Positions 1 to 9,139 of a stretch of DNA of 64,000 nt are shown here, piece after piece (the first letter of the stretch is position 1; each line of letters starts with the position of its first letter). A model generated the notes under the pieces. It saw only the letters and a list, made by a program, of their open reading frames with translations, was not told the DNA's origin and made no database searches. Origin of the DNA: Escherichia fergusonii ATCC 35469 (lineage in GTDB: Bacteria > Pseudomonadota > Gammaproteobacteria > Enterobacterales > Enterobacteriaceae). The stretch spans positions 1,488,001 to 1,552,000 of the forward strand of contig NC_011740.1 in NCBI RefSeq assembly GCF_000026225.1, read 5' to 3'. The position numbers and the translations under genes were made by a program.

Positions 1-853
1 TATCGTTATCATCCATTATGCCGAATGCTTCATGTAGTGCAGTATCGGGGCGAACGGTAATTGTTGGCTGTTGATCCGTCACATCCCCGGCAGAAACCAG
101 TAACAGACGTTTAAGCGTTCGGTCCTGCCCCACAAAGGAACCGACAAATTCATTCGCCGGTTTAGCCAGCAGCTCATCCGGGCTTGCGCACTGGACAATG
201 CGCCCCTGGCGAAATACCGCAATGCGGTCACCCAGTTTTAAGGCTTCGTCAATATCGTGGCTGACCAGCATTACCGTCTTTTTCAGTTTGCGTTGCATCT
301 CCAGAAACTGATTCTGAATTACTTCCCGGTTGATGGGATCAACAGCACCAAAAGGCTCATCCATCAGCAATACCGGAGGATCAGCGGCCAGGGCGCGAAT
401 AACGCCGATGCGTTGTTGTTGGCCGCCAGACATCTCTTTGGGATAACGGTGAAGGAATTTTTTTGCATCCATCGCCACCATCTCCATTAACTCTTCAGCC
501 CGTTGTTTACAGCGAGTTTTATCCCAACCGAGCATCCGGGGTACTACGGTAATGTTTTCCTCAATGGTCATATTGGGAAATAAACCAATTTGCTGGATCA
601 CATAACCGATGTTGCGCCGCAGAGTCACGCTGTCCATGTCATTTGTATTTTGCCCGTTGATCAAAATATTGCCGGAGCTTGGCGTAATCAGACGGTTAAT
701 CATTTTCAGTGTCGTCGTCTTACCACACCCTGAAGGGCCAAGCAGAACACACATTTCACCTTCAGGAACGTTCAGATTGACATTGTCGACAGCCTTCAGC
801 GGCTGCCCCTGTTTTTGAATGAAGTGTTTGCTGAGGTTTTCTAGTTTTATCAT
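1..853 (-). CDS. osmV: Osmoprotectant ABC transporter ATPase (OsmV), 3' end cut by window edge
   Basis: ATP-binding subunit of a quaternary-amine/osmoprotectant importer of the OpuC/OsmU class. Reading the minus strand from ATG at 853-851 gives a typical ABC ATPase: Walker A GPSGCGKTT at about residue 40, signature MSGGQQQR, Walker B VLLMDEP, then a C-terminal extension that fits the CBS-type regulatory tail of OpuCA-like proteins. The reading frame runs off the window, so the C-terminus is missing. The start overlaps the osmW stop by 4 bp (ATGA), indicating translational coupling. Gene order ATPase-permease-binding protein-permease (transcribed osmY-osmX-osmW-osmV) matches Salmonella OsmU. 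Naming is by family and order; the substrate (glycine betaine or choline-O-sulfate in Salmonella) is inferred. Confidence 0.85.
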   Translation of the reverse strand, partial: MIKLENLSKHFIQKQGQPLKAVDNVNLNVPEGEMCVLLGPSGCGKTTTLKMINRLITPSSGNILINGQNTNDMDSVTLRRNIGYVIQQIGLFPNMTIEENITVVPRMLGWDKTRCKQRAEELMEMVAMDAKKFLHRYPKEMSGGQQQRIGVIRALAADPPVLLMDEPFGAVDPINREVIQNQFLEMQRKLKKTVMLVSHDIDEALKLGDRIAVFRQGRIVQCASPDELLAKPANEFVGSFVGQDRTLKRLLLVSAGDVTDQQPTITVRPDTALHEAFGIMDDND

Positions 854-1500
854 TTTCGTATCCCCTTTGGAGTCAGTACGACCTGCAGACGGTGAAGCAG
901 CCAGTCGAGCACAATAGCCAGTAAACAAATCAGTAGCGCACCAGAAATCAACATACGCATATCGCTGCCGCCGATACCATTAAGCAACAACAGCCCCAGA
1001 CCGCCTGCGCCAATCACTGCGGCAATGGCCATTACGCCGATATTCATCACTACTGCCGTGCGGATACCACCAAAAATAACCGGTAGGGCCATTGGGATCT
1101 CAACCCAACGCAGGCGTTGCCAGAAGGTCATGCCTATGCCGCGTCCAGCTTCACGCAAACCTGGTGGCAGGCTATCAAGGGCCGTATGGGTATTACGCAC
1201 AATGGGCAAAAGTGAGTAGAGAAACACGGCGGTAATCGCCGGGAGAGCGCCGATACCCTGACCGAACAGTGAAAAGAGTGGGATCATCAGGCCAAAAAGT
1301 GCGACCGATGGAATGGTTAATAGCAAGGTCGCGGTTCCAAGAATCGGTGTTGCCAGCCATTTATGACGGACAATTAAAATGCCCAGTGGAATACCGATAA
1401 TAATGGCGAGTCCGACGGCAAGGGCCACCAGCCATAAGTGCTGTAAGGTAAGGGCAGCAAGGTATCCGGCATTATCAATAAGGTAATTTAACGTCTCCAT
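850..1500 (-). CDS. osmW: Osmoprotectant ABC transporter permease (OsmW)
   Basis: Inner-membrane permease of 216 aa with about six hydrophobic segments. The EAA-type loop contacting the ATPase is visible in the middle (LPPGLREAGRGIGMT, around residues 110-125), the typical position for BPD-type permeases. It overlaps osmV by 4 bp and lies 9 bp downstream of osmX, so it belongs to a tight four-gene unit. It is paralogous to the other permease, osmY, with the same SLLPIVRNT and GIRTA-type motifs, consistent with a heterodimeric channel. Confidence 0.85.
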   Translation of the reverse strand: METLNYLIDNAGYLAALTLQHLWLVALAVGLAIIIGIPLGILIVRHKWLATPILGTATLLLTIPSVALFGLMIPLFSLFGQGIGALPAITAVFLYSLLPIVRNTHTALDSLPPGLREAGRGIGMTFWQRLRWVEIPMALPVIFGGIRTAVVMNIGVMAIAAVIGAGGLGLLLLNGIGGSDMRMLISGALLICLLAIVLDWLLHRLQVVLTPKGIRK

Positions 1501-1509
1501 ATGCGCTCC

Positions 1510-2412
1510 TTACAGCAAATTTTTCTGTTGCAGGAATTCACGGGCGACCTGCTGTGGCGACTGATGGTCGATATCGACTTTGGCGTTAAGCGTAGAAATT
1601 ATGTCGTTATCGAGTAAACCAGAAAGGGTGTTGAGTGCATCAGCAAGACCAGGATTGGCATCAAGAATCTCTTTACGCACTACGGGGGTAACGGCGTAGC
1701 TGGGAAAGAAGCCTTTATCATCTTCAAGGACTTTTAAATCAAAACCTTTTACGCGCCCGTCAGTGGTATAAACCAATCCCGCATCGACAAAACCATCACG
1801 AACGGCGTTATACACAAGGCCTGGGTCCATCTGGCGAATTTGCGGGCGGTCGAGTTCCATTACATAGGTTTGCTGCAATGGCTTCATCCCATCGCTACGG
1901 CCTGAAAATTCCAGGTCCAGGCCCAGTAACCAGTTATTATCGGGATCGGTTTGCCGAAGATGCTCAATTTTCGCCACCATCTCTGACATGGTAGTGATAT
2001 TTTCCGCTTCGGCACGCTCACGCTGCATAGCGAAAGCGTAGGTATTATTCATATCCGCAGGGTTTAACCAGACAAGGCCCTGGCGGGCATCCAGTTTTTT
2101 AACCGTGGCGTAAGATTCCTCTGGCGTCATACGCTTATTAATATGGTTATAAATAATCAGCGAAGTCCCGGTATATTCCCAGGTCACATCAATCTGCTTG
2201 TTGAGCATGGCATTACGTGAAATCACCGCGGCAATATTCGTTTGCGGCTGAACCTGAAACCCTTTCTTTTGCAGATACTGCACGGTCATGGCAGACAAAA
2301 TATGCTGCTCGGTAAATCCTTTGGTGGCAAGAATGATGGGTGCGGCCTGGCTTTGTCCGCTCAGCAAAAAAGCCGCAGCCAGCCATCCCAGCAGGTGTTT
2401 TTTAAGATTCAT
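1510..2412 (-). CDS. osmX: Periplasmic osmoprotectant-binding protein (OsmX)
   Basis: Substrate-binding component, 300 aa, with a clear Sec signal peptide (MNLKKHLLGW... cleaved after SGQSQA near residue 23). The mature part is an OpuAC-type fold: ATKGFTEQHILS near the start, the TWEYTGTSL segment and repeated aromatic residues suited to binding a quaternary ammonium group. It sits between the two permease genes. It is clearly different from the YehZ protein of the other Escherichia system, which supports an OsmU rather than a Yeh assignment. Confidence 0.85.
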   Translation of the reverse strand: MNLKKHLLGWLAAAFLLSGQSQAAPIILATKGFTEQHILSAMTVQYLQKKGFQVQPQTNIAAVISRNAMLNKQIDVTWEYTGTSLIIYNHINKRMTPEESYATVKKLDARQGLVWLNPADMNNTYAFAMQRERAEAENITTMSEMVAKIEHLRQTDPDNNWLLGLDLEFSGRSDGMKPLQQTYVMELDRPQIRQMDPGLVYNAVRDGFVDAGLVYTTDGRVKGFDLKVLEDDKGFFPSYAVTPVVRKEILDANPGLADALNTLSGLLDNDIISTLNAKVDIDHQSPQQVAREFLQQKNLL

Positions 2413-2436
2413 AAATGCTCCGTATTATCGTTTTAA

Positions 2437-3147
2437 TCAGGCAGTGTGTGGGCTAAGAGCACGTCCCAGCCAGGCGAGCAACGAATCGAGGATTAGCGCA
2501 AAGAGCGCCGTTGCGGTAGCGCCAAGAATCAGTGTTGGGAAATCATTCAAATAAATCCCTGGAAAGATCAGCTCTCCATAACTACTGGCACCAATCAAAA
2601 ATGCCAGAGGTGCTGTGCCGACAATAATTGCCGCTGCAATACGAATACCAGAAAGCATGACTGGCCATGCGTTAGGCAATTCCACCAGGTACAAGCGTTG
2701 CCATCTGGTCATGCCGATCCCTTTAGCCGCTTCTTTAAGTGATGCGGGGACGGCGTTCAGCCCGGCATATGTATTGCGAACAATAGGAAGCAGCGAAGCG
2801 AGGAAAAGGGCCACAATCGCCGGAGTATCACCAATACCAAGGATAATCATTGCCAGCGCCAGAACAGCGAGCGGTGGGAGGGTATTACCGACATTAAAGA
2901 TTTGCATTGCATGTTCAGCAAATCCTCTGGCAGCCGGACGGCTAAGCAAAATACCACTGGGAACGCCGATCAGTAGGGCAAAAAAGAGTGATGTGAAGAC
3001 TAAAAAAAGATGTTGTTGACCGAGATAAATCAAATCTACCTGACGTGCTTTTAGTGTTTCCAGTCCCACGCCCCAGATAAGAATTGCCATAACTAAAAGG
3101 ACGATGAACGTGAAACCCAACACGCGTTTTACCGTGGGTGTGTGCAT
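2437..3147 (-). CDS. osmY: Osmoprotectant ABC transporter permease (OsmY of OsmU)
   Basis: Second permease and promoter-proximal gene of the operon, about 236 aa with a hydrophobic first segment and the EAA loop SLKEAAKGIGMTRWQRL. An in-frame ATG exists at 3171, but the ATG at 3147 has a purine-rich AGGGAGAG about 8 bases upstream, so 3147 is preferred. Not to be confused with the unrelated periplasmic OsmY of E. coli; the symbol follows the Salmonella osmVWXY name. The operon is divergent from ydcY across 332 bp. Confidence 0.8.
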   Translation of the reverse strand: MHTPTVKRVLGFTFIVLLVMAILIWGVGLETLKARQVDLIYLGQQHLFLVFTSLFFALLIGVPSGILLSRPAARGFAEHAMQIFNVGNTLPPLAVLALAMIILGIGDTPAIVALFLASLLPIVRNTYAGLNAVPASLKEAAKGIGMTRWQRLYLVELPNAWPVMLSGIRIAAAIIVGTAPLAFLIGASSYGELIFPGIYLNDFPTLILGATATALFALILDSLLAWLGRALSPHTA

Positions 3148-3479
3148 TGCGATGTCTCTCCCTGTTTGCATGTGTTATGGCAGCGAATAGCGCTGCATGT
3201 TGTTATGCCATGAGCGGCAGGGTGTTTTGACCTATAGCAACGGGTCGGGCAGGATTCCAGCGAAGCGGCAAATTAAATGTGGCAGAAATGCCAGCCAAAG
3301 TGATCAGCGAGCCTTATGGCAGAAAGGGTGAGGACGCAATGTAAAGAATTGTCTTAAAAACGCCAACATTAAGTGACGTTGTAACGAAAGAGGAAAGCCG
3401 GGAAGAAGCTTGACGCCACATTTCAGGCTCTTATTATCGCCACAGGCTATGATTAATTTGCTGAATTAAAGGAGAGAAA
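3148..3479. other. Divergent osmY/ydcY intergenic region
   Basis: 332 bp without a gene. It must hold the osm operon promoter on the minus strand and the ydcY promoter on the plus strand (listed separately). No open frame worth reporting was seen. Confidence 0.6.
3410..3437 (+). promoter_or_regulatory. Candidate ydcY promoter
   Basis: TTGACG at 3410-3415 and TATTAT at 3432-3437 separated by 16 bp, 43 bp before the ydcY start. This matches the sigma-70 -35/-10 consensus well; identified by eye only. Confidence 0.5.
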
Positions 3480-3713
3480 ATGACACATCTCGATGACGTA
3501 ATTGCACGGGTAGATGCTGCGATTAATGAAAGCGTTATTGCACATATGAATGAACTACTGATTGAGCTTAGCGATGATGCTGAACTCAGTCGGGAAGATC
3601 GCTATACCCAGCAGCAGCGTCTGCGCACAGCGATCGCCCATCATGGTCGCAAACATAAAGAAGATATGGAGGCGCGCCACGAACAGTTAACCAAAGGCGG
3701 CACTATCCTCTGA
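3480..3713 (+). CDS. ydcY: Conserved small protein YdcY
   Basis: 77 aa, same length and near-identical to the K-12 YdcY sequence as I recall it. Charged, apparently cytosolic, function unknown. AAAGGAGAG lies just before the ATG. It abuts the convergent ydcZ gene with no spacer (ydcY TGA ends at 3713, ydcZ stop begins at 3714). In K-12 the gene upstream is ortT (ydcX); here it is the osm operon. Confidence 0.92.
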   Translation: MTHLDDVIARVDAAINESVIAHMNELLIELSDDAELSREDRYTQQQRLRTAIAHHGRKHKEDMEARHEQLTKGGTIL

Positions 3714-4163
3714 TTAAAATGAGCGTCTGGCCACCAGCCAGGCGCCAACCACAAGTAAAATTGCGCCACAAATTGGGCCGATTAACGCCCGTAGTGGTAC
3801 GCCCTGACTGCGGAAGATATCCAGCACCAAACCACCAATCAGTTGGCTGGCGACCAGTACTGCAATAGTTGTCGCCGCTCCCACATTCTGATATCCGCTG
3901 ATACTGGCGAAGACAAAAAACGATCCCAGCAAGCCAGGAATAAGTGTCCACCAGCGCACGCTGGACACCAGTTCGCCAAACCCCGCCATGCCTTGTTTAA
4001 ACCACAAAATAGAAACGAACAGCACAATTCCTACCAAAGAGTTCAGCAACATGGCGATGAGAATGGTAGAGGAGGTCTGGGTGATGCGCACCATTAGCGT
4101 GTTCTGGACGACCAGACCAATCCCGGCGGCAATCAAAAAGGCAAGGGTAAGCGACTGATTCAT
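3714..4163 (-). CDS. ydcZ: Inner membrane protein YdcZ (DMT/DUF606)
   Basis: 149 aa, five hydrophobic segments, a member of the small DMT-like DUF606 family of membrane proteins of unknown substrate. Its ATG overlaps the mnaT stop by 1 bp (TGATG), so the two are translationally coupled. Confidence 0.9.
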   Translation of the reverse strand: MNQSLTLAFLIAAGIGLVVQNTLMVRITQTSSTILIAMLLNSLVGIVLFVSILWFKQGMAGFGELVSSVRWWTLIPGLLGSFFVFASISGYQNVGAATTIAVLVASQLIGGLVLDIFRSQGVPLRALIGPICGAILLVVGAWLVARRSF

Positions 4164-4678
4164 CAGATTGCGTCCGGTTCACTGCGTTCGTCGAGTTGCA
4201 ACTGCATAAATGTCAGATCCAGCCAGCGCCCAAATTTAGTGCCCACCTGCGGCATTTGTGCGGTGATGACAAATCCCAGCGACTGGTGGAGATGCAGCGA
4301 AGCCTGATTTTGCGATTCGATCCCGGCGACCATGACATGCTTCCCGCAATCCCGCGCTTCATCAATCAATCGGCTTAACAATTTACGCCCAAGACCTTTG
4401 CCCTGATGATCAGGATGGACATAAACTGAATGCTCCACAGTATGGCGAAAACCATCGAAACTACGCCAGTCGCCAAACGAGGCATATCCCGTCACTACGC
4501 CATCTTCTTCACTCACCAGCACCGGATAACCTGCTATGGTCCGCGCTTCAAACCAGGCAATGCGGTTATCTGCATCCACCGTTTGGTCATTCCAGATAGC
4601 CGCCGTATACAACACGGCGTGGTTATAAATTTCCGCAATAGCAGCACAGTCGGCTTTGCGGGCAAAACGGATGGACAT
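4163..4678 (-). CDS. mnaT: L-amino acid N-acetyltransferase MnaT (YncA)
   Basis: GNAT acetyltransferase, 171 aa; the K-12 homologue acetylates methionine sulfoximine/sulfone and methionine. The acetyl-CoA binding A motif is visible as HQGKGLGRKLL around residue 95. The open frame extends further upstream to 4912, but family alignment puts the start at MSIRFA (ATG 4678-4676), giving the family length. Forms a unit with ydcZ and is divergent from curA. Confidence 0.92.
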   Translation of the reverse strand: MSIRFARKADCAAIAEIYNHAVLYTAAIWNDQTVDADNRIAWFEARTIAGYPVLVSEEDGVVTGYASFGDWRSFDGFRHTVEHSVYVHPDHQGKGLGRKLLSRLIDEARDCGKHVMVAGIESQNQASLHLHQSLGFVITAQMPQVGTKFGRWLDLTFMQLQLDERSEPDAI

Positions 4679-4858
4679 GTCTGGCCTCAATAAAATAATG
4701 ATGATGACGTTATCAATACTATCGAAAACAGCCCGAAGCAACGGATTCCTCGATGAAATTATTGCGTGTTGCAGAGGGGATGTGACGACTGCAAACAAAA
4801 CCAATCCTGCGAGCCTGCTACTATTGATGGATTCATGCCAAAAGCACAGGAGAGCATT

Positions 4859-5896
4859 ATGGGGCAACAAAAGCAGCGTAACCGCCGTTGGGTTCTGGCC
4901 TCGCGTCCGCATGGCGCGCCGGTTGCGGAGAATTTCCGTCTTGAAGAAGATGATGTCGCCACACCCGGTGAAGGACAGGTGTTACTGCGCACAGTTTATT
5001 TGTCACTGGACCCGTATATGCGTGGACGTATGAGTGATGAGCCATCTTATTCACCGCCGGTTGATATTGGCGGTGTGATGGTCGGCGGTACGGTGAGCCG
5101 TGTCGTGGAGTCGAATCATCCTGATTACCGAGCAGGCGACTGGGTGCTGAGTTACAGCGGTTGGCAGGACTACGACATATCCAGTGGCGATGAACTGGTG
5201 AAACTTGGCGATCAACCAGAAAATCCTTCGTGGTCATTGGGGGTACTGGGAATGCCCGGCTTTACTGCTTATATGGGACTGTTGGATATCGGCCAGCCAA
5301 AAGAGGGCGAAACGCTGGTGGTTGCTGCCGCGACCGGTCCGGTTGGTGCAACGGTGGGGCAAATCGGCAAACTGAAAGGCTGCCGCGTGGTGGGTGTCGC
5401 AGGAGGCGCGGAAAAATGCCGCCATGCCACCGAAGTGCTGGGTTTTGATGTTTGCCTTGACCATCACGCGGATGATTTTGCCGAACAACTGGCGAAAGCG
5501 TGCCCAAAAGGTATTGATATCTATTATGAAAACGTTGGCGGTAAGGTATTTGATGCGGTGCTACCGTTACTCAATACATCTGCGCGCATTCCCGTCTGCG
5601 GCTTAGTGAGCAGCTATAACGCTACAGAGCTACCACCCGGTCCGGATCGTTTACCCCTGTTGATGGCTACGGTGCTGAAAAAACGCATTCGATTACAAGG
5701 GTTTATTATTGGTCAGGATTATGGTCACCGTATCCATGAGTTTCAGCAGGAGATGGGACAATGGGTGAAAGAGGGGAAAATTCACTATCGTGAACAAATT
5801 ACCAACGGTTTGGAGAACGCCCCACAGACGTTTATTGGCCTGCTGAACGGCAAAAACTTCGGTAAAGTTGTTATTCGCGTCGCGGATGATGATTAA
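4859..5896 (+). CDS. curA: NADPH-dependent curcumin reductase CurA
   Basis: 345 aa medium-chain reductase (zinc-free, double-bond reductase type). The nucleotide-binding region ATGPVGATVGQ lies near residue 160, and GLVSSYN and FIIGQD-type segments are typical of the leukotriene B4 dehydrogenase-like group. The start MGQQKQ has GGAG 6-7 bases upstream; the longer frame from 4766 lacks similarity. In K-12 CurA reduces curcumin and dihydrocurcumin. Confidence 0.93.
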   Translation: MGQQKQRNRRWVLASRPHGAPVAENFRLEEDDVATPGEGQVLLRTVYLSLDPYMRGRMSDEPSYSPPVDIGGVMVGGTVSRVVESNHPDYRAGDWVLSYSGWQDYDISSGDELVKLGDQPENPSWSLGVLGMPGFTAYMGLLDIGQPKEGETLVVAAATGPVGATVGQIGKLKGCRVVGVAGGAEKCRHATEVLGFDVCLDHHADDFAEQLAKACPKGIDIYYENVGGKVFDAVLPLLNTSARIPVCGLVSSYNATELPPGPDRLPLLMATVLKKRIRLQGFIIGQDYGHRIHEFQQEMGQWVKEGKIHYREQITNGLENAPQTFIGLLNGKNFGKVVIRVADDD

Positions 5897-5905
5897 AGAT
5901 ACGAC

Positions 5906-5922
5906 GGCGGCATAAAGCCGCC
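5906..5922. terminator. Hairpin after curA
   Basis: GGCGGC and GCCGCC arms (6 bp) around ATAAA, 10 bp after the curA stop. The T-run on the plus strand is poor, so termination is plausible but not certain. Confidence 0.4.
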
Positions 5923-6094
5923 ATAAAAATCCAGGCAAAAATCTTATTTCCAGCTTTAATTAACTTACCACTTCTCTGTTCTGTAGCTAATAACAATAAA
6001 GGTGAGTGGATAATGATTATTCAGCTTCATACGCCAGGTAAACGACTTCTGCTGTGCTGGCAGAGTTGGAACGAAAACACCTGAAGGAAATAAC

Positions 6095-6760
6095 ATGCCT
6101 GGAACGGAAAAAATACCGCATATCAGTTTAACTATGAAGGTTGAGAACGACCTGAAACATCAGCTTAGTATTGGCGCACTAAAACCTGGCGCACGCCTGA
6201 TTACTAAAAATCTGGCGGAGCAATTAGGTATGAGTATTACACCCGTGCGTGAAGCATTATTACGTCTGGTTTCGGTGAATGCGCTCTCTGTCGCACCAGC
6301 GCAAGCATTTACAGTACCGGAAGTGGGGAAACGTCAATTAGACGAAATCAATCGGATCCGCTACGAACTGGAATTAATGGCAGTTGCTCTGGCTGTTGAA
6401 AACCTCACCCCGCAAGACCTGGCAGAACTTCAGGAATTGCTCGAGAAATTACAGCAGGCGCAAGAAAAGGGCGACATGGAAAAAATCATTAATGCGAACA
6501 GACTATTTCGCTTAGCGGTTTATCATCGCTCAAATATGCCCATCCTGTGTGAAATGATTGAGCAACTGTGGATCAGGATGGGGCCTGGTTTACATTATCT
6601 TTATGAAGCGATTAACCCAGCGGAATTACGTGAACGTATAGAAAGCTATCATGAACTACTCGCCGCGTTAAAAGTAAAAGACAAAGAGGGATGCAAACAT
6701 TGTCTTGCTGAAATTATGCAACAAAACGTTGCTATGTTATACCAGCAATATAATCGTTAA
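6095..6760 (+). CDS. mcbR: GntR/FadR-type regulator McbR (YncC)
   Basis: 221 aa GntR family protein: N-terminal winged helix (LAEQLGMSITPVREALLRL around residues 44-62) and an all-alpha FCD ligand domain. In K-12 McbR represses mcbA and affects colanic acid/biofilm and yciG. GAAGGAAAT precedes the ATG. Regulatory targets in this organism are inferred from K-12. Confidence 0.93.
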   Translation: MPGTEKIPHISLTMKVENDLKHQLSIGALKPGARLITKNLAEQLGMSITPVREALLRLVSVNALSVAPAQAFTVPEVGKRQLDEINRIRYELELMAVALAVENLTPQDLAELQELLEKLQQAQEKGDMEKIINANRLFRLAVYHRSNMPILCEMIEQLWIRMGPGLHYLYEAINPAELRERIESYHELLAALKVKDKEGCKHCLAEIMQQNVAMLYQQYNR

Positions 6761-6765
6761 ATTAA

Positions 6766-6787
6766 ATGCCCGGCAAATACCGGGCAT
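6766..6787. terminator. Bidirectional terminator mcbR/yncD
   Basis: Perfect 8-bp stem ATGCCCGG / CCGGGCAT with a 6-base loop between two convergent genes. Confidence 0.75.
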
Positions 6788-6795
6788 CAAGATAA

Positions 6796-8898
6796 TCACT
6801 CAAATCGCCACGCAACATTCACGCCGATACCATAATTTCGCCCGGGCGCAGGTTCGTAATATCGCCCGTTCGACTCATTGACAATGACAGAACCAACGTA
6901 TTCTTTATCGAATAAATTATCGATGCGACCAAATAAATCCACAGTTAAATTGTGGTAATTGTATTTATACCCCGTGAATAAGCCGACGAGTGTATAAGAA
7001 GGCGCTTTGGCCGTATTTTCATCATCGGCCATAATATCGCCCATATAACGCGCTTCCGTGCCTGCATACCAGCCATCTTCCGGTACATAACCTATCGACG
7101 CAAAGCCCATATTACGGGCGATCCCCGGCATCCGGTTACCGTTACAATCTTGATCATTGCAAACATTGCTGCGATAGGTCGCATCAAGCCAGGTCCAGGA
7201 CGCTTTTATGCGAAAATCTCCCGCGAAACGTTGATCCCATGCCAGCTCAGCACCTTGACGACGGGTCTTTCCGGCATTTTTATAAGTCGTACGTCCACCG
7301 CTACTGCTATCGACAACAATTTCATCATCGGTGTCGGTCTGGAACAATGCGAGACTAAGCAGCCCATCACCAATACGCGTTTTACTGCCGATCTCAATTG
7401 TATCGTTGGTGGATGGTTTTAAACCAAAGTTCATACCGCTTTGACCGTCAGCACGATAAGACAGCTCATTAATCGTCGGCGTTTCAAAACCACGCCCGGC
7501 TGCCAGATAGATATTCCAGGCATCGGTCATTGCATATTTTAACGATCCGGCTGGTAGCCATTTGTGATAACTGGCATCACCACTGTCATCGCCGTTACCC
7601 GGAGTAATGTAATGATCGTTGGAATCAAACCATACGGAGCTGTAGCGCACGCCAGCATCCAGCGACAGTTTTTCGCTCAGCTGCCACTGCGTTTGTAAAT
7701 AAGGATCGACGTTCCACATCAGATTGCGTTCGTCGCGGCGCAACTCACCTTTTTGCCCGTACTCCGGCACACCGCTGTTCAGGCGGAAGTTGTTGTAGCC
7801 TTTACGGTTTTCACTCATGTTTTCGTAGTTCAGGCCGGTAGTGAACGTGACCGGAACACCCAGTTCGCCACGGTGTGTCCAGCGGCTGTCTATCCCCTGA
7901 TAATGGCGTTGTAGAGTAATCACACCGCCCGCATGCGATGGGTTAAGTTGCGGGGCCATTGGGATTGACTGGTACTGGGTCGTTTCTCGTTCTCCGGCAT
8001 ACATCATCACACTCATATCATCTTTCGCGCTCAGGCTACGCTCATAACGCAACCCAGCCTGAGTTTGCTTGATGGTTTTTCGCGTGTCGTACTGTTCAGC
8101 GCGTGGCGCTTGTTGCGGATTCGCCTTCCATTCTGCTTCGGTTAATCCACCTGGGTCATCTGCTTTGATATCCACACTATTGAAAATCAGGCTTAATTTG
8201 CTGGCGTCATCAATGCGAACGCCCAGTTTGGCATTGGCTAAATTTTTCTGTGCGCCACTATGATCACGATAGCCGTGGGTCGTAAAACGCGTGGTTGAGA
8301 CGGTGTAATCGACATCACCGGGCTGTGTGCCGTCTCCCGTTGCGCCCGTTGCTTTCAGCCCATAGCGCCAGCTGCCAAAACTGCCGTAGTAACTACTGGC
8401 TTCAATGGTTGGTGGCTGTTGTCCGGTCTGGGTGGTGACATTCATTACACCGCCAGACGCGTTGCCATACAGGGCAGAGAAGGGGCCACGCAGCACTTCC
8501 ACATTTTGCACACTGCTTAAATCGATGTTGGATGTTTGCCCTTGCCCGTCGGGCATGGTGGCGGGAATACCGTCCACATACAGGCGAATACCGCGAATAC
8601 CGTAAGTGGAGCGGGAGCCAAATCCGCGAATCGACAGCTGTAAATCTTGCGCATAGTTCTGCCGGTTTTGTACCTGCAAACCAGGCACGCCGGTCAGTGA
8701 TTCGGACAAGTTAATGCGCGGTGTTGCCAGGCGCATCTCCTCGCCATCCACCACGCTTACTGCTGCTGGGGTATCCAGTTCTGAAACCACCTGCGGTGCG
8801 GCACTGACAATCATAGTCTGTTCATCAGCGGCAAAAACAACGGGGGAAAGGACAAGCAGTGCGGGCAAAACGGTCTGTCGGACGGAAAAAATCTTCAT
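6796..8898 (-). CDS. yncD: TonB-dependent outer membrane receptor YncD
   Basis: 700 aa with signal peptide (cleavage after PVVFA, residue 23), a TonB-box-like segment just after it (TMIVSA), a plug domain (SIRGFGSRSTYGIRGI, VEVLRGPFSALYGNASGGV) and a C-terminal 22-strand barrel ending in aromatic F-E. K-12 YncD is a putative siderophore/iron receptor; substrate not established. Divergent from yncE, with a Fur-like sequence between. Confidence 0.93.
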   Translation of the reverse strand: MKIFSVRQTVLPALLVLSPVVFAADEQTMIVSAAPQVVSELDTPAAVSVVDGEEMRLATPRINLSESLTGVPGLQVQNRQNYAQDLQLSIRGFGSRSTYGIRGIRLYVDGIPATMPDGQGQTSNIDLSSVQNVEVLRGPFSALYGNASGGVMNVTTQTGQQPPTIEASSYYGSFGSWRYGLKATGATGDGTQPGDVDYTVSTTRFTTHGYRDHSGAQKNLANAKLGVRIDDASKLSLIFNSVDIKADDPGGLTEAEWKANPQQAPRAEQYDTRKTIKQTQAGLRYERSLSAKDDMSVMMYAGERETTQYQSIPMAPQLNPSHAGGVITLQRHYQGIDSRWTHRGELGVPVTFTTGLNYENMSENRKGYNNFRLNSGVPEYGQKGELRRDERNLMWNVDPYLQTQWQLSEKLSLDAGVRYSSVWFDSNDHYITPGNGDDSGDASYHKWLPAGSLKYAMTDAWNIYLAAGRGFETPTINELSYRADGQSGMNFGLKPSTNDTIEIGSKTRIGDGLLSLALFQTDTDDEIVVDSSSGGRTTYKNAGKTRRQGAELAWDQRFAGDFRIKASWTWLDATYRSNVCNDQDCNGNRMPGIARNMGFASIGYVPEDGWYAGTEARYMGDIMADDENTAKAPSYTLVGLFTGYKYNYHNLTVDLFGRIDNLFDKEYVGSVIVNESNGRYYEPAPGRNYGIGVNVAWRFE

Positions 8899-9035
8899 GA
8901 AAAAAGCCAGGTTAAGAATGGGAAAACGCCGTCATGGTAATGAAATTGTAAATTTATGGAAAATGAAACGGCACAATACGTTAAGTAATTGAGAAAATTG
9001 TAGTCGTAACGGCAAGAAATGCTCCACATTTGAGA

Positions 9036-9055
9036 AAATAATGATTACCATTCCC
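9036..9055. promoter_or_regulatory. Possible Fur-like site between yncD and yncE
   Basis: The stretch AATAATGATTACCATTCCC partly matches the Fur GATAAT/ATGATTATCATT pattern. It lies in the 241-bp divergent intergenic region of a TonB receptor and a gene known to be iron-responsive in E. coli. Match is imperfect. Confidence 0.4.
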
Positions 9056-9139
9056 ATTTATAACAAGAGCGTAACGATGATTACGCTTAGCGAAGCATTG
9101 TGAAGCAGCAAAAATATCGGTTCATCAAAGGGAGTCGTC

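Noticed and set aside
257..818. Plus-strand open frames of 69-77 codons inside osmV
   Set aside because: They lie antisense to the ATPase gene, which has all ABC motifs; no ribosome sites.
4679..4858. Possible yncL small protein gene between mnaT and curA
   Set aside because: Searched for the short hydrophobic YncL peptide by eye and did not find it.
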